In this document: positions 19,271 through 27,355 of the stretch, piece after piece
Position numbering within the stretch: the stretch's first letter is position 1
How the letters are laid out: the number at the start of each line of letters is the position of its first letter
Source: Bradyrhizobium sp. LTSP885
GTDB taxonomy: Bacteria; Pseudomonadota; Alphaproteobacteria; Rhizobiales; Xanthobacteraceae
Direction of reading: 5' to 3'
DNA length: 64,000 nucleotides
Assembly: GCF_000938305.1 (NCBI RefSeq)
Contig: NZ_JYMT01000008.1
Location: forward strand, 1 to 64,000
The notes under the pieces: model-generated
What the model was told of the DNA's origin: nothing
Seen by the model: only the letters and a program-made list of their open reading frames with translations
The model's database searches: none
Program-made: the position numbers and the translations under genes

Positions 19271-20023
19271 ATGGCAGGGAGCGGCGAGCGCAGGATCATC
19301 ACCGTCGCCGATCCGGCAGCGTTGGCGAAGACGGCGGCTGAGCGCGTGATCGCAAAGATTGCCGAAAACAACAGTCGCGTGGCGGTCTGCCTCACCGGCG
19401 GGTCGAGTCCGAAAGCGCTGTACGAACTGCTGGCGACACCGGAGTATCGCGGCAGGATTCCGTGGGACCGCGTGCACTGGTTCATCGGCGACGAACGCCT
19501 GGTGCCGCGCAAGGACCCGCTGCACAATATGAGCATGGCGCGCCAGGCTTTCCTCGATCGCTGCGCGCCGGCCGCCAATGTCCATCCGATCCCGACCGAT
19601 ACTGCCAACCTCAAGGATCCGGACAAGAGTGCCGCGCTCTACGAGAACGAGCTGATGGCGTTCTACGGCGCGGAGCAGCTCGATCCGGCGCGGCCGCTGT
19701 TCGACCTCGTGCTGATGGGCGTCGGTCCCGACGGCCACACCGCCTCGCTGTTTCCCGGTTACCCCGCGGTCGAGGAGACCGCGCGCTGGGTGGTCGGGGT
19801 GCCCAAGGCCAATGTCGAGCCATTCGTGCCGCGCGTCTCGCTGACCCTACCCGCGCTCGCCTCGTGCCGCGAGATGCTGTTCGAGATTGCCGGCCAGAGC
19901 AAGCGCGCGATCTTGACGCGGCTCTTCGCAGGCGAGAACCTGCCGGCGAATCGCGCGCGATCGATAAGAGAGACCATCTGGCTCGTCGATCAGGCCGCGC
20001 TGCCGGAGGATTTTCGTGGCTGA
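19271..20023 (+). CDS. pgl: 6-phosphogluconolactonase
   Basis: 250 residues. CLTGGSSPKALYELL, WFIGDERLVP and LVLMGVGPDGHTASLFPG are the three family motifs, including the GDER and DGHTAS active-site loops. It hydrolyses the lactone made by Zwf. The start is 2 bp after the zwf stop, and the 3' end overlaps gntK by 8 bp, so the two are probably translationally coupled. Confidence 0.96.
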   Translation: MAGSGERRIITVADPAALAKTAAERVIAKIAENNSRVAVCLTGGSSPKALYELLATPEYRGRIPWDRVHWFIGDERLVPRKDPLHNMSMARQAFLDRCAPAANVHPIPTDTANLKDPDKSAALYENELMAFYGAEQLDPARPLFDLVLMGVGPDGHTASLFPGYPAVEETARWVVGVPKANVEPFVPRVSLTLPALASCREMLFEIAGQSKRAILTRLFAGENLPANRARSIRETIWLVDQAALPEDFRG

Positions 20024-20540
20024 TGGACAAAATCCTTGCGCGCTGGTCGTGATGGGCGTCTCGGGTTCGGGCAAGAGCACCATCGCCGATCATCTTGCGG
20101 TCAGGATCGGCTGGCGCTTCGAGGATGGCGACGCGTTTCACCCGCCAAGCAATGTCTCGAAGATGCATGCCGGGCAGCCGTTGACCGACGAGGACCGCTG
20201 GCCGTGGCTCAGGGCCATCGCCGCGGAGATCGACCGGACCTGCAAGGTGAGTGAGCGTACGGTGATCGCCTGTTCGGCCCTGAAGCGCAGCTATCGCGAC
20301 ATCCTCGTGCATGGCCGCCGGGATGTCCGCATCGTGTTCCTCGACGGCACACTGGAGCTGATCGCCTCGCGGCTGATCGCACGCAAGGACCATTTCATGC
20401 CGCCCGAGCTGCTGGCGAGCCAGTTCAGGACGCTGGAGCCACCAACACCCGATGAACGGCCGATCACGGTTGCGATCGACCGTCCCGTCGAGACCATCGT
20501 CGAAGACATTGTCAGCAAACTCAACCTGGACCGACCATGA
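20016..20540 (+). CDS. gntK: Gluconokinase
   Basis: 174 residues with a GTG start inside the end of pgl. P-loop MGVSGSGKSTIADHL, then FEDGDAFHPPSNVSKMHAGQ and PLTDEDRWPWL, the classic gluconate kinase signature. It phosphorylates gluconate to 6-phosphogluconate, giving a second entry point to the Gnd step of the same operon. ATGA overlap with the following gene. Confidence 0.95.
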   Translation: MADGQNPCALVVMGVSGSGKSTIADHLAVRIGWRFEDGDAFHPPSNVSKMHAGQPLTDEDRWPWLRAIAAEIDRTCKVSERTVIACSALKRSYRDILVHGRRDVRIVFLDGTLELIASRLIARKDHFMPPELLASQFRTLEPPTPDERPITVAIDRPVETIVEDIVSKLNLDRP

Positions 20541-21343
20541 CCCGCACCGCCCTTGTCGTATCCGACGTCGACGGCACGCTCCTGACCAAGGACAAGATTT
20601 TGACCGACGACGCCAAGGCGGCGGTCGGCAAGCTGCACGCGGCCGGCATCGGCTTCACCATCGTCTCCAGCCGGCCGACGATCGGAATGGGCTTCCTGGT
20701 CGCGCCGCTCGGTATCACGCTGCCGATCGGTGCCTTCAACGGCAGCTCGATCGTCGACGCGCAGCTGAAGCCGGTCGCGCAGCATCTGATCCCCTCCGCA
20801 GTGGCAAAGCGCTGCATCGACCTGCTCACCGACCATGGTGTCGACATCTGGCTGTTCACCAACGACAAATGGCTGACGCGGAATCCCGAGGGTGAGTATA
20901 CCGCCCACGAGCAGCGCACGATCAAGCACGATCCCACCATCGTCACGGACTTCACGCCCTACATCGGTCAGGCCTGCAAGATCGTCGGCGCCAGCTCGGA
21001 CGCGACGCTGCTGCAGCGCTGCGAGGCGGAGATGCAGCAGGCGGTCGGCAACCAGGCGATCGCGGTCCGCTCGCAGACCTACTATCTCGACGTCACGCCG
21101 CCCGGCCACGACAAGGGGACGTTCGTTGTGGATATCGCGAAGCGTCTCGGCGTCGCGCTCGAGAATGTCGCCACCATCGGCGACATGCAGAACGATCTGC
21201 CGATGTTTGCGAAGAGCGGCGTCTCCTTCGCGATGGGCAATGCCAGCGACGACGTAAAGGCGCGCGCGACTGACGTGACCGAGACCAACGAACACGACGG
21301 TTTCGCGCGCGCAATGGACATTGTGCTGAAGACCGGTCGTTAG
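20537..21343 (+). CDS. Cof-type HAD-IIB sugar-phosphatase-like hydrolase
   Basis: 268 residues, starting in the ATGA shared with gntK. HAD motif I VSDVDGTLLTKD near residue 8, Lys in motif III (HDKGT region), and motif IV GDMQNDLPMF. The C2-type cap between motifs I and III marks subfamily IIB. Substrate unknown; the position suggests a sugar phosphate related to the pentose phosphate pathway. It ends with TAG, whose AG is the first dinucleotide of an inverted repeat A copy. Confidence 0.9.
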   Translation: MTRTALVVSDVDGTLLTKDKILTDDAKAAVGKLHAAGIGFTIVSSRPTIGMGFLVAPLGITLPIGAFNGSSIVDAQLKPVAQHLIPSAVAKRCIDLLTDHGVDIWLFTNDKWLTRNPEGEYTAHEQRTIKHDPTIVTDFTPYIGQACKIVGASSDATLLQRCEAEMQQAVGNQAIAVRSQTYYLDVTPPGHDKGTFVVDIAKRLGVALENVATIGDMQNDLPMFAKSGVSFAMGNASDDVKARATDVTETNEHDGFARAMDIVLKTGR

Positions 21344-21410
21344 AGCGTTTTCGAGCGAAGTGGATACCGGTTCGCGTAAAGAAAACGCGTCAAAACAAGA
21401 ATCTAGAGCG
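21342..21410 (-). repeat. Interspersed palindromic repeat A, copy 2 (inverted, half copy)
   Basis: Inverted relative to the copies at 2809 and 53890. It starts AGAGCGTTTTCGAGCGAAG in the TAG stop of the HAD gene and ends near AGAATCTAGAGCG. The half with the CCGTTCCGAT hairpin is absent. It lies between two convergent genes. Confidence 0.8.
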
Positions 21411-21413
21411 CGG

Positions 21414-23222
21414 TTACTGCGACCGCTGCACCACCGGCTTCTCGGCCGCGGCCCTGGCGTCGCTGAGATTGTGCGCAGTGTTGATCAGCGCGATATGGGT
21501 TAGCGCCTGCGGGAAATTTCCGGTCTGCCGGCCGGCGCCGCTGTCGAACTCTTCCGCCAGCAGGCCGAGATCGTTGGCGACCGCCACCACGCGGTCGAAC
21601 ATGGTTTGGGCCTTGTCGATATCGCCCGCCAGCACATAGGCATCCGCGAGCCAGAGGCTGCAGGCCAGGAACGCGCCCTCGATCGGTTGCGTTTCATCTG
21701 ACACCTCACGCGGATCGTGGCGCAGCACGAAGCCATCACGCATCATGTATTTTTCCACCGCATCGATCGTGCCGCGGATGCGCGGATCGGCCGGCGGCAG
21801 GAAGCCGACCGACGGCAGCAGCAGCAGGCTGGCATCGAGCACCTTTGAGCCATAGGATTCGACAAAGCTGTTGAGGTCGTGATCGAAGCCCCGCTGGCAG
21901 ACGTCGCGATGAATGGCCTCACGCAGCACGCGCCATTTGACCAGCGGTGCCTTTAAGCCGAACCGCTCCGCGCTCTTGATGGCGCGGTCGAACGCGACCC
22001 AGCACATTACCTTGGAGAACACATAATGCCGAGGTGCGTCGCGGCGCTCCCAGATCCCGTGATCCGGCTTGTCCCAGACATCGGCGAGATGATCGACCAC
22101 CGTGCACTCCAGAGACCAGTTCTCCTCCTCGAGCTCCAGCTTGGCCATGCGGGATTGGTGGAAGGCGTCGATCAGCTCACCATAGACATCGAGCTGCAGC
22201 TGCGCATGCGCGGCATTGCCAACCCGCACCGGCTGCGCCCCTTCATAACCGGGCAGCCACTCGGCCTCCCATTCCAGGAGCCGCCGCTGACCCATGATGC
22301 CGTACATGATCTGCATATCCGCCGGCATACCCGCCACCGCCCGCAACAGCCAGTTGTGCCAAGCCGCCGCCTCCTCGGTATAGCCTGAGTTCATCAGCGC
22401 CAGCAGCGTGAAAGTGGCGTCGCGCAGCCAGCAGAACCGATAGTCCCAGTTGCGCGCACCGCCGAGTTTTTCCGGCAGCGACGTCGTCGGCGCCGCAACG
22501 ATGCCGCCGCTTGGTGCGTAGGTCAGCGCCTTCAGTGTGATCAGCGAACGCATCACGAGGTCGTGGTGACGTCCGCCGTCATAGGTCGAACGGCTGGACC
22601 ATTCGGTCCAGTAGTCCTCGGTGTCCTTCAGTGCTGCCTCGGGATCAAGCAGCGCCGGCACCGGCAGATGCGAAGGCCCGTAGGTGAGCACAAACGGGAC
22701 GGTGTCTCCCTCACCGACTTCGAAGTCGGCGACCGTGGTCATGTCCTCACCGCGGGTCTCAACCGGCGTTCGCAGCACGGCCATGTCAGGCCCGCTGATC
22801 GCCAAAAGGCCTGGGCCGTCCGGGTTCTTCTTCACCCAGGGCACGCCACCGCCGAAACCAAAGCGGATCACCAGCTCCATATGCATTTTCACGCGGCCAC
22901 TGAGTCCCCGAACCAGGCGGACCACATCGGATGCATGGCCGCGCGGCGGCATGAAATCGATCAGCGCAACCGCGCCGCTTTCGGTCTCGAACCGCGTCTC
23001 CAGGATCAGCGTGTCGCCCTTGTAGCGACGCGACGTTCCGGTGATCTTCTCGGCCGGCGTGATCAGCCAGCGGCCGTTCTTCGAGGTGCCGAGCAGCGCC
23101 GCGAAACAGGCGTCGGAATCGAAAGCCGGCCAGCACAACCAGTCGATCGACCCGTCGCGGCCGACCAGCGCCGCGGTCTCGCAATCGCCGATCAGTCCGT
23201 AGTCTTCAATGCGCGAAGGCAA
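21414..23222 (-). CDS. Glycoside hydrolase family 15 protein (glucoamylase/trehalase-like)
   Basis: 602 residues. TTG start at 23222 with GGAG 8 bases upstream; the sequence then reads PSRIEDYGLIGDCETAALVG, the standard beginning of this group. GH15 features: SIDWLCWPAFDSDACFAALL, GGARNWDYRFCWLRDATFTL and, near the C-terminus, LAEEFDSGAGRQTGNFPQA with the catalytic glutamate. No signal peptide is visible, so it is likely cytoplasmic. It follows malQ by 20 bp and is probably co-transcribed. It would release glucose from maltooligosaccharides, or from trehalose as in GH15 trehalases. Confidence 0.92.
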   Translation of the reverse strand: MPSRIEDYGLIGDCETAALVGRDGSIDWLCWPAFDSDACFAALLGTSKNGRWLITPAEKITGTSRRYKGDTLILETRFETESGAVALIDFMPPRGHASDVVRLVRGLSGRVKMHMELVIRFGFGGGVPWVKKNPDGPGLLAISGPDMAVLRTPVETRGEDMTTVADFEVGEGDTVPFVLTYGPSHLPVPALLDPEAALKDTEDYWTEWSSRSTYDGGRHHDLVMRSLITLKALTYAPSGGIVAAPTTSLPEKLGGARNWDYRFCWLRDATFTLLALMNSGYTEEAAAWHNWLLRAVAGMPADMQIMYGIMGQRRLLEWEAEWLPGYEGAQPVRVGNAAHAQLQLDVYGELIDAFHQSRMAKLELEEENWSLECTVVDHLADVWDKPDHGIWERRDAPRHYVFSKVMCWVAFDRAIKSAERFGLKAPLVKWRVLREAIHRDVCQRGFDHDLNSFVESYGSKVLDASLLLLPSVGFLPPADPRIRGTIDAVEKYMMRDGFVLRHDPREVSDETQPIEGAFLACSLWLADAYVLAGDIDKAQTMFDRVVAVANDLGLLAEEFDSGAGRQTGNFPQALTHIALINTAHNLSDARAAAEKPVVQRSQ

Positions 23223-23242
23223 ATGCTGTGCTCCGTTCCGGA

Positions 23243-25195
23243 TCAGCTGCCGCCCGACCGCTCGCGGGTCGCGCGCTTGAGCGCATCGATGTCGATCGCC
23301 GATGCGAGATGCTCGATAGAGACCGGAAGCCTCCGGCGCCAGTTCGGATGTTCGTTGACGGTGCCGGGAATGTTGGGCTGGTCGGTCAGGCCGAGCAGAT
23401 CCTCCATCGACACCGCCATCATGCGCGACCGGGTTCGTGCCAGGAAGCTCGCCACCGCATAGAGATCGTGGTTTGGGATGCCGTGCCGGCGCAGCAGCTC
23501 GTCGAGCTGGCCGAGCGCATCCCAGCGCCCCTGGTCGGTTTCACCGGGATCGATCCCGAGCGCGCGCTTGGTCTTGAGATCGCTGAACGACCGCCAGCCG
23601 GCGTAGGTCGAGAGGTCGTGGGTGTTGAAGGTGACGAGCGCGTCCGCAATGTAATAGTCGGCGTTGCGGAAGACGCCCTGGTCGTCCTGCTCGAACATCA
23701 TCACCAGATAGGACCAGATGCCCCAGCCGTTCATTTGCTCGCGGAAACCCTCCGGCACCGTGCCGAGGTCCTCACCGATCACGACGCAGCGATTGGCGAC
23801 GCTCTCAAGCGCGGTCGCGGCGAGCAGCGCCTCGAACGGCATCTGCACATAGGCGCCGTTGGCCGGGCCGAAGCCACGCGGCACGAGGTAGAGCCGTCGC
23901 AACCCGAACGCATGGTCGAGCCTGACCGCGCCGGCATGACGCATCGAGGTACGCAACATTTGCCTGAACGGCTCGAAGGCGCGCAGTTCGAGGCCCGCGG
24001 CATTGAAACCAGCGAGCCCCCAATCCTGGCCGGCGGTGTTGAGCGGATCCGGCGGCGCGCCGACGCCCAGATGGCGCGAGATCGCGATCTGCTCATTCCA
24101 CGCGTCGAAACCATCCGACTGAACGCCGACGGCGACGTCGAGATAAAGCCCGACCCGCATACCGAGCTTGTGCGCGAGCGCCTGGCAGGCGCCGAGCTGC
24201 TGATCGGCGATCCACTGCACGAATTCGACGAACTCGACCTCTGCGGCTGTGTCGCGGTCCTTGCGCAGCCTGGCACAGGCCGTCGCGCCGGGCTGCCGCC
24301 ATTCGTCCGGCCACTCCCACCACGGCGCGTTGAACTTGTGTCTCATCACCTCGAAGCAGGCGTAGCGCGACAGCAACTCGCCGTGTTCGCTGCGATAGGC
24401 TTCGAAAGCTTGCCAGCGGCCGAGACCCGGATTGGTCTTGAACGACGCAAAGGCCGTGCGCAACGCGCGCCACTTCAGCGGGGCCACCGCGACATAATCG
24501 ACGAGGTCGCGGGTGCGCAGCTGCGCCAGCGCGGCCCGCGTCTCCGCATCGATCTTGAATTCGGGGATCTTCTCGACGTCGATGTAGAGTGCGTTGAGGA
24601 ACAGCCGGCTGTTCGGTGAGTAAGGGCTGCAATCGCCGGGCCGATCATCGAACAGCGCGTGCAGCGGATTAAGCCCGATGCCGTCGGCGCCGACCTGATG
24701 CGCGAATTTGAGCAGGCCCTCGAGATCGGTGAAATCGCCGATACCCCAGTTGCGCGCCGACCGCATGCCATAGAGCTGGACGGCGATCACCCAGCAGCGG
24801 TCGAAATCGCCGCCGAAGGCCTGTTCGGGGGCAACCAGCAGCGGCAGATCTTCGCTCGCGCCCGATGCATCGGCTACCTGCAACCGATACACGCCGTCAG
24901 GCAAATCCGCCGGCCACGCGAGGCTCCGCTCACGCGCCTCGCCTTGCACGCGCACCGCCGCGCCATCCATGATCTTCCAGCGCACCGGGAGCGGGGCGAC
25001 TTCCGGCAGCTCGGTTCGCTCGGCGCGGCCGGAGCGAATGACGACCGGCTCGGCAATGATGCGCCGCGCCGGCTGCGGCGGGAGCGCTTCGAGGATCGCC
25101 GAAAGCGCCTCAGGCGTCGTCACACGGCGTTGACCGTGACCGTCGATAAATTCGGTCTGAATTCCCAGGGTCTTGGCTTTGGCGTAAAGGTCCAT
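23243..25195 (-). CDS. malQ: 4-alpha-glucanotransferase (amylomaltase)
   Basis: About 650 residues from ATG 25195 (MDLYAKAKTLGIQTEFIDGH). A GTG 18 bp upstream is possible, but the family begins at or after this Met. GH77 features: GIGDFTDLEGLLKFAHQVGA, AVRLDHAFGLRRLYLVPRG with the nucleophile Asp, VIGEDLGTVPEGF with the acid/base Glu, and FNTHDLSTYAGW. It disproportionates maltooligosaccharides, supplying chains for GlgE/TreY or glucose for catabolism. A perfect EcfG-type promoter lies 79 bp upstream. Confidence 0.95.
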   Translation of the reverse strand: MDLYAKAKTLGIQTEFIDGHGQRRVTTPEALSAILEALPPQPARRIIAEPVVIRSGRAERTELPEVAPLPVRWKIMDGAAVRVQGEARERSLAWPADLPDGVYRLQVADASGASEDLPLLVAPEQAFGGDFDRCWVIAVQLYGMRSARNWGIGDFTDLEGLLKFAHQVGADGIGLNPLHALFDDRPGDCSPYSPNSRLFLNALYIDVEKIPEFKIDAETRAALAQLRTRDLVDYVAVAPLKWRALRTAFASFKTNPGLGRWQAFEAYRSEHGELLSRYACFEVMRHKFNAPWWEWPDEWRQPGATACARLRKDRDTAAEVEFVEFVQWIADQQLGACQALAHKLGMRVGLYLDVAVGVQSDGFDAWNEQIAISRHLGVGAPPDPLNTAGQDWGLAGFNAAGLELRAFEPFRQMLRTSMRHAGAVRLDHAFGLRRLYLVPRGFGPANGAYVQMPFEALLAATALESVANRCVVIGEDLGTVPEGFREQMNGWGIWSYLVMMFEQDDQGVFRNADYYIADALVTFNTHDLSTYAGWRSFSDLKTKRALGIDPGETDQGRWDALGQLDELLRRHGIPNHDLYAVASFLARTRSRMMAVSMEDLLGLTDQPNIPGTVNEHPNWRRRLPVSIEHLASAIDIDALKRATRERSGGS

Positions 25196-25273
25196 ACGGC
25201 ACGCTGCTTGCACGCAACGGTACTGACGTCGTTGCGAAATTGTTCAGATACGGGAAAGGGTTAGACGATGCTT

Positions 25274-25298
25274 AACGCTCAGCCCGGGTCGGGGTTCC
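25274..25298 (-). promoter_or_regulatory. Candidate EcfG (general stress sigma) promoter for malQ
   Basis: On the minus strand: GGAAC (25298-25294), exactly 16 bases, then CGTT (25277-25274), matching the alphaproteobacterial EcfG consensus. malQ starts 79 bp downstream. The GGAAC lies within a palindrome GGTTCCC-T-GGGAACC (25293-25307). The plus-strand half of that palindrome gives another GGAAC, followed after 16 bases by GCTT, a weaker candidate for glgE. Confidence 0.6.
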
Positions 25299-25395
25299 CT
25301 GGGAACCAATGTCCGGCGTGCGGCTTTCTATATGGTCTGGCACGCCTCCTTCCCGCGGCGCGGACGTCTTTTGCCTTTTTGATGGCGGCATCACC

Positions 25396-27345
25396 GTGAA
25401 CAAAACTGCCCGACCTGTCGAGAGTGCCGGCGGCACTTTTCATATCAGCGACGTCTATCCGTCGGTCGATGGTGGCCGTTTTGCGGTCAAGCGCATCGCG
25501 GGCGAGCCTGTCGAAGTCTGGGCCGACATCTACCGTGACGGACAGGATGTGATCGCTGCCGCGCTGGTATGGCGTCATGACGCGGGCGGCGAATGGCAGC
25601 GCACGCCGATGACACTGCACAGCAACGACCGCTGGGGTGGCGTATTCGTCCCGGATCAGCCGGGCCGCTATGTCTACGCGATCGAGGCCTGGACCGACGA
25701 ATTCGCCAGTTGGCGGCAGCGTTTCGAGCAACAGCAAGCAACCCGCAGCGACCTCACGCTGGATGCGATCGAAGGTGCAGGCATGCTGACCAAGGCGCAT
25801 GCCGGCAGCCCGGCGGACGCTGCCGTGATCATCAAGCAATGCGAACTTTACCTTGCGACCGGCGAGGCTGGCGCACTGCTCGCACCGGAATTGAAGCAGG
25901 CGATGGCCGATAGCCAGTATCGCCCCGATTTGACCCGGTCACCGCTGTTTCCGCTCGTCGCCGACCGGCCGAGGGCGCGGTATGGCGCCTGGTACCAGAT
26001 GTTTCCGCGCAGCCAGGGCAAGGTGCCCGGCGAGCATGCGACCTTCAACGATTGCATCGCGCGTCTCCCCGACATCGCGGCGATGGGCTTCGACGTCGTC
26101 CATCTCACGCCGATCCATCCAATCGGACAAGAGCGCCGCAAGGGCCGCAACAACGCGGCCATTGCACAGCCTGGAGACCCCGGCAGCCCCTACGCGATCG
26201 GCTCGGCCGAAGGCGGCCACGACGCCGTGCACCCGCAACTCGGCACGCTGGACGATTTCCGTGCCTTCGTCGCGGCGTGCCAAGCGCATGGCATGGAGGT
26301 CGCGCTCGACTTCGCCGTGCAGTGCTCGCCCGATCACCCCTGGGTGAAACAACATCCGCAATGGTTCAAGCGACGCCCGGACGGATCGATGCGCACCGCC
26401 GAGTATCGGCCGCAGCGATGGGACGATGTCATCAATCCCGACTTCGCCGGCGAGGATGCCGGCGCGTTGTGGCACGCGCTGCGCGACGTCGTGCTGTTCT
26501 GGGTCGACCAGGGCGTCAGGATCTTCCGAGTCGACAATCCGCACACCAAGCCGCTGCCGTTCTGGGAATGGCTGATCCGCGAGGTGCAGCGCCACGATGC
26601 GAACGTGCTTTTCCTTGCGGAAGCCTTCGCGCAGCCAAAGGTGATGAAGGGCCTGGCGAAGCTCGGCTTCACGCAGTCCTATACCTATTTCACCTGGCGG
26701 ACGCAGCGAGCGGAGCTCGAGCAGTATCTCGGGGAATTGATCGGCTACCCAGAGCGGGACTTCTTTCGGCCGAATTTCTTCGTCAACACGCCTGACATCC
26801 TGCCCTTCCACCTGCAAAGCGGCGAATCCTGGATGTTCAAGTCGCGTCTCGCACTGGCCGCGACGCTATCGAGCAGCTACGGTATCTACAGCGGCTTCGA
26901 GCTGCTGGAGCGTGCGCCAATCCCCGGCCGGGAAGACTATCTCAACTCCGAAAAATACGAGATCAAGGTTCGGAACTGGGAGCAGCCGGGCAATATCAAG
27001 CCCTATGTCACAGCGCTCAACCGGATCAGGCGCGACAATCCGGCGCTGCGACAGACCGCCAATTTGCACTTTATCGACATCGAGGACGACAATGTGATCG
27101 GCTTCGTCAAGGAATCAGTCGACCAGAGCGGTGTGATCGTGGCCGCGATCGCATTGACCCGCGATGCGCGCGAGGTCTGGCTTGCGCTCGGCGACATCAA
27201 GGTCGGCCGCGGCGATGCGCGCCGTTCCGTCACGGCCGTGGAAGATCTCGTCACCGGCGCGCGTCATGCGCTCGAATGGGGCGGCGTGCGCCTGCGTATC
27301 GATCCCGGGCGCGATCCCGCGCTGCTGTTGCGCTGCGTGGCCTGA
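25396..27345 (+). CDS. glgE: Alpha-1,4-glucan:maltose-1-phosphate maltosyltransferase
   Basis: 649 residues from GTG 25396 (VNKTARPVESAGGTFHISDV). An upstream in-frame ATG at 25309 would add 29 residues, but they have weak GC3 bias and lie over the candidate promoter. GH13 subfamily 3 features: GARYQMFPRS-like entry strand, IFRVDNPHTKPLPFWEW with nucleophile Asp380, FLAEAFAQPKVM with acid Glu409, and NTPDILPFHL. The N-terminal beta-sandwich mediates dimerisation in the family. It transfers maltose from maltose 1-phosphate to the end of an alpha-1,4-glucan. It heads the glucan/trehalose operon, 10 bp before treS-mak. Confidence 0.94.
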   Translation: MNKTARPVESAGGTFHISDVYPSVDGGRFAVKRIAGEPVEVWADIYRDGQDVIAAALVWRHDAGGEWQRTPMTLHSNDRWGGVFVPDQPGRYVYAIEAWTDEFASWRQRFEQQQATRSDLTLDAIEGAGMLTKAHAGSPADAAVIIKQCELYLATGEAGALLAPELKQAMADSQYRPDLTRSPLFPLVADRPRARYGAWYQMFPRSQGKVPGEHATFNDCIARLPDIAAMGFDVVHLTPIHPIGQERRKGRNNAAIAQPGDPGSPYAIGSAEGGHDAVHPQLGTLDDFRAFVAACQAHGMEVALDFAVQCSPDHPWVKQHPQWFKRRPDGSMRTAEYRPQRWDDVINPDFAGEDAGALWHALRDVVLFWVDQGVRIFRVDNPHTKPLPFWEWLIREVQRHDANVLFLAEAFAQPKVMKGLAKLGFTQSYTYFTWRTQRAELEQYLGELIGYPERDFFRPNFFVNTPDILPFHLQSGESWMFKSRLALAATLSSSYGIYSGFELLERAPIPGREDYLNSEKYEIKVRNWEQPGNIKPYVTALNRIRRDNPALRQTANLHFIDIEDDNVIGFVKESVDQSGVIVAAIALTRDAREVWLALGDIKVGRGDARRSVTAVEDLVTGARHALEWGGVRLRIDPGRDPALLLRCVA

Positions 27346-27355
27346 GGGAGCCATC

